A DNA stretch of 33,308 nucleotides from the NCBI GenBank assembly GCA_937919685.1, contig CALFOM010000254.1, positions 1 to 33,308 on the forward strand, given 5' to 3'. The position numbers were made by a program, and so were the translations under genes. How positions within the stretch are numbered: position 1 is the first letter of the stretch; every line of letters starts with the position of its first letter. Below, piece after piece: positions 9,243-18,045 of this stretch. The stretch is from an uncultured Phycisphaera sp. (GTDB lineage: Bacteria > Planctomycetota > Phycisphaerae > Phycisphaerales > SM1A02). The notes under the pieces are model-generated. The model saw only the letters and a program-made list of their open reading frames with translations, was not told where the DNA came from and did not search any database.

Positions 9243-9284
9243 GGCTCATGGCTCATGGCTCATGGCTCGCGGCTCATGGCTCGG
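9243..9284. repeat. Tandem repeat (GGCTCAT)x6, period 7, with two variant units
   Basis: GGCTCAT GGCTCAT GGCTCAT GGCTCGC GGCTCAT GGCTCGG. Confidence 0.95.
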
Positions 9285-9300
9285 CATCGCGCCGTTGGTT

Positions 9301-9705
9301 TCAGCTGACGCGGGAACCCGGCTTGACGGGCTTGTCGATGGTCACCATGACCACGTCTCGCTCATCGGGCCCTGGTTTTCCGTCGCCCGAGGTCTCGTCC
9401 GAATCGGCGATGTCCTTCAGGTTGCTGGCGGCGAGGATCATGCCTTGGCTGATCTCGCCACGAAGTTTCCGGGGCTCGAGATTCGCCACGATCACGACCT
9501 GCTTGCCGACGAGCTCTTCCGGCTCGTACCACGCCTTCACGCCCGCGCAGACCTGGCGTCCCTCTGCGGTGCCATCATCGAGCGTGACCTTCAGAAGCTT
9601 GTCCGCATTGGGGTGGGCTTCGCAGGCGGTCACCGTAGCGACGCGGAGGTCGAGCTTTGAGAACAGCTCGAAGTCGATGTTCGGGAGTGGTTCGATGTTG
9701 CTCAC
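9301..9705 (-). CDS. tRNA-binding domain protein (MetG beta-chain / CsaA-like OB fold)
   Basis: IDFELFSKLDLRVATVTACEAHPNADKLLKVTLDDGTAEGRQVCAGVKAWYEPEELVGKQVVIVANLEPRKLRGEISQGMILAAS, the canonical tRNA_bind domain. Confidence 0.93.
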   Translation of the reverse strand: MSNIEPLPNIDFELFSKLDLRVATVTACEAHPNADKLLKVTLDDGTAEGRQVCAGVKAWYEPEELVGKQVVIVANLEPRKLRGEISQGMILAASNLKDIADSDETSGDGKPGPDERDVVMVTIDKPVKPGSRVS

Positions 9706-9793
9706 GGTTCCATCCGGGAGAGGGGGAAGGTGGAGGAGGTTCGAAAGCCCGGAGTCGGTCTTGACCTTGCCACGAATTCAATCGATCAGTCGA

Positions 9794-11713
9794 TCAGACG
9801 GCTGGGCCCTTGTCCGCAAACTCGTCTTCTTCCAAGTCTTCGCGGGACCGTTCGAACTTATGACGGTCCTTCATAGCCTCGAAACCGAAGACCGACTCGG
9901 CATCGAAGGCGGCGAGGTCCTGAGCAATTGCCGCCTGAAGGGGGCCTTGATTCGCGGCGAGTCCTGCCCATTGTTCTTCGGTGAGCGGTGCCAGTTTGTC
10001 GATCGAGACCACGAGGATCGAGAGCTTGTCGGGAAGGGCGATCGCAAAGATCCTCTCGTCGACCGGCTGATCCGCGACCGGAATGGTCGGATCGAGTTTC
10101 ATGGCTCGTTCGATCACGGCGGAGATGGCAGGCGCATCGGTACCGAGTCCAGGAATCGAAGAGGCAAGCTGGATTCCGTACTGCAAGAGAAACTGGAGGT
10201 TCGCCTCTCGGATGTCCGGAGCGAATTCGATTGGGACGCCGTACTTCACCGCAAGGGATCGAAGTCCGTCGGTTCGAGCCGCCGATTCGATTTCGCCGAG
10301 TCGAGCGGCCAGTGCCTCGTACTTGAAGATCGCCTCGACGTCAGTGCGAACCGCCAATCGGACCTCGTCGAGGTCTGCCGGTGGACGAGAGGGATCCGTG
10401 GCGATAATCCGGGCAAGGAAGAGATCTCCGTTCGGCGCCGTCATCGGTGGGAGACCAACCTCGGCTTGCACGGCGACCGTATCGCTGCCGCCGAATTCCT
10501 TGATCGCCGGGATCACTTCGGGAAGCGACATTTGATTCCGCCCGAAGAGCTCAGTGCCACTTTTCGCCAGATCGCCGAAACGATCCTGGTCGTCGAGGTC
10601 TTCGATTTCGAGCCAATCCTGACCACTCGAACGGTAGGTCGGCAGAGGGAGATCGAACTCCGCGGCGGCTTCATCTGCGAGGGTGGTAAGACTCTGTCGC
10701 CGCTCGGGCCAGTTCGCAGGGAGATCGTAGTGGAGGCCGATGCGGTTGATGCCACGGCGGGGAAACTGCAACTGGTCGGAGAGAAACTTCGCGATGGCCT
10801 TCATCCGAGCATCGGTCAGTTCGTCCAAGACCACGTTTCGGACCTGGTCTTCGCGGCTGCTGAAGTCACCGGAGTTGGCAAGGGCGCCGAATCGGGTTGG
10901 ATCCTTCATGAACGACTTGCGGAGTTCGATCGGGCCGAGTTCCGGGCTGTCTTCCAGTGAGTCACGGACCGAGGACTTCGGAATCATCAGCCACTCGAGC
11001 TTGAACCGATCGGGGATTCGATAGCCGAAGCCCTTCTCACTTTCGTCGCGGAGCGTTTCGCGGTGAGCGGCGAGTTGATCCGTCAGGCTTGATTCTTCAA
11101 CCACGGGCGCCGGCAGGGTGGTATTGGTTCGCGCGTCGATGACCATGACGTCGGCGGCGACGCCGAGTGACTTCTGGGCCGCGGCGCTGCGGAGTCGAGT
11201 ATCACTAAACCGACCCGCGGTTCCGACGAGGGCCAAAAGCTGGGTGACGCCCCGGATTTCTGCGAACGTCTCAAGCGTCTGCTGCGGGCTTAAGCCGGCT
11301 TGGCTGGCAAAGCTGCGGATCACCATCTCGGGCGTGACGCCTTCGTCGGCGGGCCGGTTGGCCGCGATGGACTCTGCGACTTCGTAACCCGAAGTCGTCC
11401 CTGCAATCAGCCCGGCGGCGGCGGCCTCTCGAACCAGGAGATACCAGTGGGCCGGATTGTTCCCGACCCCCAGTTGGCCGAGGGGGGTTCCGCTTCCTAG
11501 GAGATCGATCAAGCGGGTCTGTCCCCGGAGCAGATCGGCCTCACCAGACGACACGGATTCGTTTGAGGCCCCGACCGTGGCCCAAGTGGCGCCCGTCTGT
11601 GCGCTGTATTCAGAGAGTCCCTGAATGGCTTGAGGAACCAGGAAGGTGATCATCAGCAGCGAACCGCCCACGGCGAGGATCCACTTGTCGTACTTGCGGA
11701 GGAACTGGAACAT
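9794..11713 (-). CDS. Large membrane-anchored PpiD/SurA-like protein of unknown activity
   Basis: MFQFLRKYDKWILAVGGSLLMITFLVPQAIQGL anchor followed by a long helical periplasmic region, with an architecture reminiscent of SurA_N/PpiD. No clear parvulin domain seen by eye. Confidence 0.6.
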   Translation of the reverse strand: MFQFLRKYDKWILAVGGSLLMITFLVPQAIQGLSEYSAQTGATWATVGASNESVSSGEADLLRGQTRLIDLLGSGTPLGQLGVGNNPAHWYLLVREAAAAGLIAGTTSGYEVAESIAANRPADEGVTPEMVIRSFASQAGLSPQQTLETFAEIRGVTQLLALVGTAGRFSDTRLRSAAAQKSLGVAADVMVIDARTNTTLPAPVVEESSLTDQLAAHRETLRDESEKGFGYRIPDRFKLEWLMIPKSSVRDSLEDSPELGPIELRKSFMKDPTRFGALANSGDFSSREDQVRNVVLDELTDARMKAIAKFLSDQLQFPRRGINRIGLHYDLPANWPERRQSLTTLADEAAAEFDLPLPTYRSSGQDWLEIEDLDDQDRFGDLAKSGTELFGRNQMSLPEVIPAIKEFGGSDTVAVQAEVGLPPMTAPNGDLFLARIIATDPSRPPADLDEVRLAVRTDVEAIFKYEALAARLGEIESAARTDGLRSLAVKYGVPIEFAPDIREANLQFLLQYGIQLASSIPGLGTDAPAISAVIERAMKLDPTIPVADQPVDERIFAIALPDKLSILVVSIDKLAPLTEEQWAGLAANQGPLQAAIAQDLAAFDAESVFGFEAMKDRHKFERSREDLEEDEFADKGPAV

Positions 11714-11968
11714 GGGGGCTTCCGGATACGGCGATGATCGGGAGGGGAGTTGTTTCGTCCGCTTCTGGGACGACTCCATGAATGACGACGAGCGTTCTGC
11801 GAGCGTTCAACCGATGGCACGAGAACTGATGGACGTTTCAAGCGAAAGGGCCGTCGCATCGGTCCATCGGTGCCACTGAAGGCCTCGAAGGGATCCGGAC
11901 GCGACGGCCCGTTTTGGTGCGCAGACCGTCAAGCGGACCGACACGTCGAGGCCGAATGCCCATTGGGG

Positions 11969-12568
11969 TCAACGGTAGAATTCGACGATCAGGTTGGTGT
12001 TTACATCGAACGGGATCTGGTCCGAGGTCGGATTGGCGACGGCCTTGACGGTCAGTTCCGCCGGGTTCATCGAAAGCCAACCGGGGACCATGTGGCCTGC
12101 AAGTGATTCCATGTTCTCGCGAACGAGCGAATGGATCTTCTCACGCAGGGTGATCTCGTCACCGACCTTGATCGCATAACTCGGACGGTCGACTTTCTTC
12201 CCGTTCACGAGCACGTGCCCGTGGACCACCATCTGGCGAGCGGCCCAAACGGTACGGGTGAGACCTGTACGTCGGAGAACGTTGTCCAGTCGGCATTCGA
12301 GAAGCTGAAGAAGCAGCTCACCGGTGTTACCCGGGCGCCGCGTCGCTTCGTCGACGTAGCGACGGAACTGTCGCTCCATCACGTTGTAGTGGTAACGAAG
12401 CTTCTGCTTCTCATCCTTGCGGATGCCGTAGTCCTTCGGGCGACGACCACGGAAACCGTGCTGGCCCGGCGGGTTCAGCTGCCGCTTGGAGGTGTGCTTC
12501 GGGATATCCGCGATCGGAACACCGACGCGACGGGAGAGTTTAACCTTGGGGCCGAGATAACGGGCCAT
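11969..12568 (-). CDS. rpsD: 30S ribosomal protein S4
   Basis: MARYLGPKVKLSRRVGVPI...RQLNPPGQHGFRGRRPKDYGIRKDEKQKLRYHYNVMERQFRRYVDEA...LLLQLLECRLDNVLRRTGLTRTVWAARQMVVHGHVLVNGKKVDRPSYAIKVGDEI. Confidence 0.97.
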   Translation of the reverse strand: MARYLGPKVKLSRRVGVPIADIPKHTSKRQLNPPGQHGFRGRRPKDYGIRKDEKQKLRYHYNVMERQFRRYVDEATRRPGNTGELLLQLLECRLDNVLRRTGLTRTVWAARQMVVHGHVLVNGKKVDRPSYAIKVGDEITLREKIHSLVRENMESLAGHMVPGWLSMNPAELTVKAVANPTSDQIPFDVNTNLIVEFYR

Positions 12569-12866
12569 TCGAGCATCCCACTGAATGGAACCCCGATCCA
12601 TGCCCGTAGGCTTCGGAGCGGGTCGAATTTGAACCGGCGCTGCCCACCAATGAAGTGGAGAACGCCGAAACGATGCCGGATCAGGAGTGACTCCGGCGAG
12701 TCGCGTAGTAGAGCAGCCTGACTCTCAAGCGTCAAGACACCGAAAGGGGGTTTCGGGAGGACCTTAGCGTCGAAAGGCGGAGCCCTCACCGGCCGTTTTT
12801 GGTTGGTGGTCTCTCTTTCGGATGGGGGATAGCCCTCCGGAAGAAGGCCCAAAGCCCCGAGAAGCC

Positions 12867-12900
12867 AAAAAACGGAAGACCCCGCTCCTCCAGCGGGGCC
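12867..12900 (-). terminator. Rho-independent terminator
   Basis: Reverse strand: GGCCCCGCT-GGAGG-AGCGGGGTCTTCCGTTTTTTGG. Confidence 0.75.
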
Positions 12901-13151
12901 TCCCGATATCTCAGCCTCTGACTTTGAGGATGACGAGTCGACACACCTGATTCAAGAAGAATTCAGGTTTCTTTCGCCGGGTGACGGAGTTGTCCTTCAG
13001 GCGACCATCAATCCTGTTCGGACACGGTGGCCGGCCTCCTGACCCGGATGGGCGTTGTCGAGCCGCCCGTGTTAGAGCCGGGAGATCAACTCTCTTTGGG
13101 CAGAAGGGCCAAGCGGCCCGTTCCCACTGGCCAGCGTGGCGAGATCTCGAA

Positions 13152-13343
13152 TCATGGCTGCTCGGAGGTCGGCTCGGTGAGGCGAGGTCGTCGTCCACCG
13201 GTCGGCAGAGGGTCTCCGAGGTCCGGCGAAAATTCGCGAATGGCCTTGTCGAGGGGCATTTTCAGGAAGCATTTGTTGATCTCAGGGTCCTGACCACCAT
13301 TCGGATGGAATGGCGTCGTCAGAGACGCGTCCTGATTCGTCAA
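13152..13343 (-). CDS. Possible small hypothetical protein
   Basis: 63-aa ORF MTNQDASLTTPFHPNGGQDPEINKCFLKMPLDKAIREFSPDLGDPLPTGGRRPRLTEPTSEQP, downstream of purF on the same strand and upstream of a minus-strand terminator. No homology recognised. Confidence 0.3.
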   Translation of the reverse strand: MTNQDASLTTPFHPNGGQDPEINKCFLKMPLDKAIREFSPDLGDPLPTGGRRPRLTEPTSEQP

Positions 13344-13395
13344 CTTGACGACGGTTCGTCTTGACCGCCATCACCGAGGTTCGGGTCTGAGGGCC

Positions 13396-15312
13396 TCAAT
13401 AGGCCCGGCTTTCGTCGTCTCGCCGCCAGTTCAGATAGGCGGTATTGAGGACGCGGTATCCGCCTGGAGTCGGATACTCCCCGGTGAAATACCAGTCGCC
13501 GGTGTGTCCGGGCATCGCCTGTCGGAGTCCGTCGATGTCCTGATAGACCATCTCGATGTCGCCCTTCCATTCGAGAGAATCACTCCGGATCAACATGGCG
13601 ACCCGTTCGGAGAGTTCATCCAAGGTGAACCGGTCGTAGATCATCGAGACGTGGTTCCGCATCGCGGTCGGTTCGAAGTCCACCTGCTCCTCGCACTTCG
13701 CTTCGACCTCGACCAGAAGTTCCTCCTCGCCACAATCTCGCAGCAGGGAGACGGCCGCCTCGAACGCGATGAAGCGGCCAAGTTGGCTCATGTCGATTCC
13801 GTAGCAGTCCGGGTACATGATTGGCGGTGCACTCGAGACGACCACGATTCGTCGTGGCGCCAGGCGTGCGAGCATGGTGATGATCGAATCCCGAAGGGTC
13901 GTTCCGCGAACGATGGAATCGTCGACGACCACCAGCGTGTCTTCGCTGGTCACCGTTCCGCGAGTGACGTCGTACACATGGGAGACCAGATCCCGGCGAG
14001 CCGAATCGTGGGTGATGAAGGTTCGAAGTCGCTGATCCTTGTGGGCGACTTTCTCCGAGCGTGCCCGGGTCCGGATCAGTCGATCGACGTCCTCTCTTGT
14101 CACGGTTCCGGACTGGATGCGTTTCCAGAGTTCCTCGCCGTTGCGTCGGCGGAGATTGGCGTCGATCTCCTCCCGGAGGCCGGCGAATGCCGTTTCAGCG
14201 GTGTTGGGGATGAACCCGAACACGGTATGTTCGATGTCCCAGTCGATTCTCTGAAGCACGCGCTCCGCGAGGTTGGCGCCCAGTCGCTTCCGTTCCTGAT
14301 AGATGTCACGGTCGTTGCCGCGGCTGAAGTAGACGCGTTCGAACGTGCAACGCTTGAGGGGCAGCGGTTCGGTGAACGGCGCAATGCGGATATCACCGTT
14401 TCGCTTGACTTCGAGTGCGTGGGCCGCGGGGAGCTCCTCGATCTGGTCGGGTTCGACGTTGAAGGCGGTCACGAGGGCGGCGCGTTCGCTCGCCGCCGCC
14501 ACCACGGCTTCATCGCGGTAGATGAACGCGGGTCGGATTCCCGCAGGATCGCGGCAGATCAGAAGATCGCCGTTTCCGACGAGCGAAGCGAAGACATAAC
14601 CGCCGTCGAAGCGATCCGCGGCGTTCCGCAACACCCGGACGAGATCGAGTTGATTGGAGATCGCCTCGGCGAGAGTCCGGCCTTCGAGGCCCTGGAACGA
14701 TCCCGGTCCCATCGTCGCCGCGAGTTGCTCGTGCTCGCGATCGAGGTAGTAGCCGATCTTCTCAAGCACCACTTGGGTATCGGAATCACCCACCGGATCG
14801 AGGCCGTACTCCACGAGTTCCTTGAAGAGGTGAGGTGAATTGGTGAGGTTGAAGTTCCCCGCGACCGCGAGATTCCGACTGGCGACGATGCTCTTGCGGA
14901 GGTAAGGGTGGCAGGCGTCGATCGTCCGTCCGCCATGTGTGCCGTATCGCAGGTGGCCCAACATCAACTCGCCGAGCAGCGGAATTCGTTGTTTCAATTC
15001 GGCCGCGGAGAGTCTGGCGAACTTTTCTTCGGAGATGTTCCGAAGGGGCTTCATCACGGTATCGAACAGTCTTTCGATCGGGTTCCGCTTGGCGCTTCTG
15101 AGCCGACTGATGAATCGCTCGCCGGCCGGCATGTTGAATCGAACGGATCCGATGCCGGCCCCGTCCTGCCCGCGGTTGTGCTGCTTCTCCATGAGCAGAA
15201 AGAGGCGACGAAGCCCCCAGAGCGCATCGCCTCGGTTGTCTCGATACCAGTCCAGAGGCTTCAGCAGCCTGACGACGGCAAGGCCGCATTCGTGGAGGAT
15301 CCGATCGCTCAT
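13396..15312 (-). CDS. purF: Amidophosphoribosyltransferase (PurF type, enlarged, about 638 aa)
   Basis: Class II glutaminase start HECGLAVV (propeptide-type Cys), RGQDGAGIG, GHLRYGTHGG, CRDPAGIRPAF, PRPP motif TLVVVDDSIVRGTTLRDSI, and SSAPPIMYPDCYGIDM. Confidence 0.88.
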   Translation of the reverse strand: MSDRILHECGLAVVRLLKPLDWYRDNRGDALWGLRRLFLLMEKQHNRGQDGAGIGSVRFNMPAGERFISRLRSAKRNPIERLFDTVMKPLRNISEEKFARLSAAELKQRIPLLGELMLGHLRYGTHGGRTIDACHPYLRKSIVASRNLAVAGNFNLTNSPHLFKELVEYGLDPVGDSDTQVVLEKIGYYLDREHEQLAATMGPGSFQGLEGRTLAEAISNQLDLVRVLRNAADRFDGGYVFASLVGNGDLLICRDPAGIRPAFIYRDEAVVAAASERAALVTAFNVEPDQIEELPAAHALEVKRNGDIRIAPFTEPLPLKRCTFERVYFSRGNDRDIYQERKRLGANLAERVLQRIDWDIEHTVFGFIPNTAETAFAGLREEIDANLRRRNGEELWKRIQSGTVTREDVDRLIRTRARSEKVAHKDQRLRTFITHDSARRDLVSHVYDVTRGTVTSEDTLVVVDDSIVRGTTLRDSIITMLARLAPRRIVVVSSAPPIMYPDCYGIDMSQLGRFIAFEAAVSLLRDCGEEELLVEVEAKCEEQVDFEPTAMRNHVSMIYDRFTLDELSERVAMLIRSDSLEWKGDIEMVYQDIDGLRQAMPGHTGDWYFTGEYPTPGGYRVLNTAYLNWRRDDESRAY

Positions 15313-15334
15313 GAAGCGAGGAAGGTAACGGGTC

Positions 15335-16216
15335 GTGAAGGTTGCTGCTGGGGATGAAGGGCACCCGCCACGTTGCCTCCGCATCTATCCTGTGGATGTG
15401 GAAGACGCGCCGGATCATCGATCGAAGCTACCGACCGACCTCGTCACGTGGACGACGCTGCTCGGGCACTGGACGGACCTCGTCAAGGCGGGCGAAGGAC
15501 TTCGCCGCGCTGCGGATTCGAACCAGGACGCGGCCAGATGGCGTGACTCGATTCCCGAGGTGATCCGCCTGCAGTCAATCACCTTCGCGCTGGGGGATCT
15601 GGATCTTCTCGACGCGTCTGATCGCGGCCTTGCCCGAGATCGTGCCCGGATCGGGATCGACGCCGCGTCTCGCATCCTGGAGTCGGTCTGGGTGGGCACG
15701 CCGATTCCCGACGCCTTGACGGAGATCGCCCAGGACGCGTCGCATTCGATTGAAACGGCGGTCTATTCGGGGCTGCGATGGTCTCGCTGGGTCGGTTCGG
15801 ATCTGCTGGAGATGCCCCAGGTCGATTTCGACGCGGCTGGAATCCGGGGGACGCTGGCCTGTGCTCAGCCAGGGACCATCCTCCAATCCGGGTCGCCGGT
15901 CGCCTGGTGGACCGAACGGGAGCCGCCCGGAGAACTCGGGGGCTCGGGTTTCGAGGTCGTTCCCGGGCCGCCGGTGCAGGTCTACCGCCGAATCGAGGAC
16001 CACGGCCAAAGGGTCTGCGACTTCGTCGCGTCGATTTTTGAGAGGTGCGAAGGGCTTCCGCTGTTGGTACCGATCTGTCTCGCGGGCGATCCGATCGGTC
16101 GGTTCACGGTCGACGCGGTGGCGTGGCGCGAACTGAACCGGGCGGCTTTCGAGTCGGCCACCGCGGACGCCGTGCTCGAATTCGACGTCGGCGTAGAACC
16201 CCCGGTTCTAGGTTGA
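15335..16216 (+). CDS. Hypothetical protein
   Basis: 293-aa ORF with protein-like composition, divergent from purF and convergent with the MBL gene. Its stop codon lies in the repeat array at 16211. No family recognised. Confidence 0.65.
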   Translation: MKVAAGDEGHPPRCLRIYPVDVEDAPDHRSKLPTDLVTWTTLLGHWTDLVKAGEGLRRAADSNQDAARWRDSIPEVIRLQSITFALGDLDLLDASDRGLARDRARIGIDAASRILESVWVGTPIPDALTEIAQDASHSIETAVYSGLRWSRWVGSDLLEMPQVDFDAAGIRGTLACAQPGTILQSGSPVAWWTEREPPGELGGSGFEVVPGPPVQVYRRIEDHGQRVCDFVASIFERCEGLPLLVPICLAGDPIGRFTVDAVAWRELNRAAFESATADAVLEFDVGVEPPVLG

Positions 16217-16242
16217 TCAGGTTGATCAGGTTGATCAGGTTG
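16211..16242. repeat. Tandem repeat (GGTTGATCA)x3 plus partial GGTTG, period 9
   Basis: Three identical 9-mers read directly. The plus-strand gene stops at TGA 16214-16216 and the minus-strand gene stops at TCA (TGA) 16235-16237. Confidence 0.97.
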
Positions 16243-17155
16243 GGATGCCGGGCATCAGATCGGGATAGGGGAGCAGGTCTGGGGTGCCAGGATCGGTCGC
16301 CTTGAAGACCCTGATCGGATCGAGGGGAATATTCTGGTCCGCGATGTGGAGCCGCTCCGCGAGTTCCGCGTCCTGCTCGTTCCAGAGTTGACGAACGATC
16401 GCGGGATCGTTGCATTCGCGAGAAAGGTGGAGGAGCACGATCGCGTCGAGTCGCGAGCGATCCGTCGTCGAGCGGACGGCATCCATCGCCTCGCGATTGG
16501 AGAGGTGGCCATGGCCTCCGGTGATCCTCTCCTTGAGGAAGGGGGGGCGTTGCGATGCCGATTGGAGTCCCGGGTCGTAGTTTGATTCCACACCGATCAG
16601 ATTGCATCCGGCAAGCAGACCTCGCACCTGCGGGGTCACGCGGCCAATGTCGGTCGCCCATCCGATCGTCGTCGGAATGGGTCCGGTGCGGAGTCCAAAA
16701 CGAAGAACGGCCGATCCGTGGTCGTCATGCGGTCCGAGCGTGATGGTCACGTCCAGAAGTTCCTTCACCACGGGCACGCTTCTTCCGCCATCGGAGAGCG
16801 GGAGGAGTTGTCTTCCCGGGACGCCATGTCGGGCGAGGGCGGCATGATGACTCGGGGCCGCGAACACCGGCCAGCCTCGAGCCTCGAGAGAACGACGCCA
16901 GGTGGGCCGAAGGTGATCCGTGTCGGGGTGGGTGACGACGACGGCTCGAACATGATCGAGGTCGATGTCGGGGGCGTGGGCATCGAGACGTCGGGCGAGG
17001 GTTCGGGGGCCGATTCCCAGATCGATGCAGACATGGATCGGGCGCGGGTCGCCAGATCGCCGGAGGGTCAGAATGGAGAGATTCCCCGCAGATCCGCTGG
17101 CGATCACGCGCAGATCGACCGCGATCACGGGAGGTGGCATCCCGGTCCCGTTCAC
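16235..17155 (-). CDS. MBL-fold metallo-hydrolase (YycJ-like)
   Basis: GTG start (VNGTGMPPPVIAVDLRVIASGSAGNLSILT...), CIDLGIGPRTLARRL, VVVTHPDTDHLRP, GWATDIGRVT, ESNYDPGL, and GHGHLSNREAMDAV. Confidence 0.85.
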   Translation of the reverse strand: MNGTGMPPPVIAVDLRVIASGSAGNLSILTLRRSGDPRPIHVCIDLGIGPRTLARRLDAHAPDIDLDHVRAVVVTHPDTDHLRPTWRRSLEARGWPVFAAPSHHAALARHGVPGRQLLPLSDGGRSVPVVKELLDVTITLGPHDDHGSAVLRFGLRTGPIPTTIGWATDIGRVTPQVRGLLAGCNLIGVESNYDPGLQSASQRPPFLKERITGGHGHLSNREAMDAVRSTTDRSRLDAIVLLHLSRECNDPAIVRQLWNEQDAELAERLHIADQNIPLDPIRVFKATDPGTPDLLPYPDLMPGIPT

Positions 17156-17982
17156 GTGGAGTCGGTAGCCTGGAACGAAGCGTTCCGTGCCATGGTCTTG
17201 CGGCCTCGCATCGTGCAGATCGCGCGGGTCGATTTCTCGAGGAATGCCAGATACTCGTCGGCCATCGGTTGCCCGGCGTGTTCACGAAGTCGTTGGGTCG
17301 CGGCGGCCACCGTGAGGCCGCTTCGACAGAAGAGCTTGTGGGTTAGTCGGACGATGTCGATGTCCTCGTGGGTGTGCCCAGCGCGACGAAGACCGATGAG
17401 GTTGACACTGCTCGCGTTGTTCAGCAGCGTCACCATGAACCATGGAAGGACGTCGAGCGCGGTTCCTGCGGCGCCGCTGATCATCGAGCCACGGCCCATC
17501 CGGACGAATTGATGGACGCCGGCGTTGCCACCAATGATCACGTTGTTCTCGATGATGGCGTGCCCACCGAGCACGGATCCCTTGGCGAGAACGACGTGAT
17601 TGGCGACCTGGCAGTCATGCCCCGCGTGTGCCGAGTCCATGAAGAGATTGTCATCGCCGATTCTGGTCGGTTCCTTGTCGTCGATCGAACGATGGACAGA
17701 GGAATGTTCCCGAAACACGTTCCGATTCCCGATCAGCGTTCCCGGCCCTTGGGTCTTGGGGTCAAAATCAAGGGTCTGGGGCGCGACGCCGAGCGACGAG
17801 AAGGGCCAGATATCGTTGTCTTCACCGATGATCATCGGCCCCTGCATGAAGCAATGGGCTCGCAATCGGGTACCTCTGCCGATCCGGATCGCCCCCTCGA
17901 GGACGCAGTAGGGGCCGATCTCTACGTCTTCGGCGAGTTCGACGCGTGAGTCAAGAATGGCTGTGGGATGTATCCGCGACAT
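17152..17982 (-). CDS. lpxA: Acyl-[ACP]--UDP-N-acetylglucosamine O-acyltransferase
   Basis: MSRIHPTAILDSRVELAEDVEIGPYCVLEGAIRIGRGTRLRAHCFMQG..., left-handed beta-helix hexapeptides, NVFREHSSVHRS, HAGHDCQVANHVVLAKGSVLGGHAIIENNVIIGGNAGVHQFVRMGRGSM. Confidence 0.93.
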   Translation of the reverse strand: MSRIHPTAILDSRVELAEDVEIGPYCVLEGAIRIGRGTRLRAHCFMQGPMIIGEDNDIWPFSSLGVAPQTLDFDPKTQGPGTLIGNRNVFREHSSVHRSIDDKEPTRIGDDNLFMDSAHAGHDCQVANHVVLAKGSVLGGHAIIENNVIIGGNAGVHQFVRMGRGSMISGAAGTALDVLPWFMVTLLNNASSVNLIGLRRAGHTHEDIDIVRLTHKLFCRSGLTVAAATQRLREHAGQPMADEYLAFLEKSTRAICTMRGRKTMARNASFQATDST

Positions 17983-18045
17983 GAATGAACCGGACTCTCG
18001 AAAAGAGTTCTCCAAATGGGAGATGGAACCGAATACGGTACACGG

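Noticed and set aside
9248-10960. 570-aa plus-strand ORF
   Set aside because: Antisense to the PpiD-like and tRNA-binding genes. Low-complexity, Arg/Glu-rich translation typical of antisense frames in GC-rich DNA.
12620-12720. tRNA-like segment upstream of rpsD (minus strand: TCCAC-TTCATTG-GTGGG loop with CAT, and GGTTCAAATTC resembling a T-arm)
   Set aside because: The T-arm does not pair properly (extra T) and no acceptor or D-arm pairing is found. Considered coincidental.
13345-14838. 497-aa plus-strand ORF
   Set aside because: Antisense shadow of the purF-type gene; no recognisable domains.
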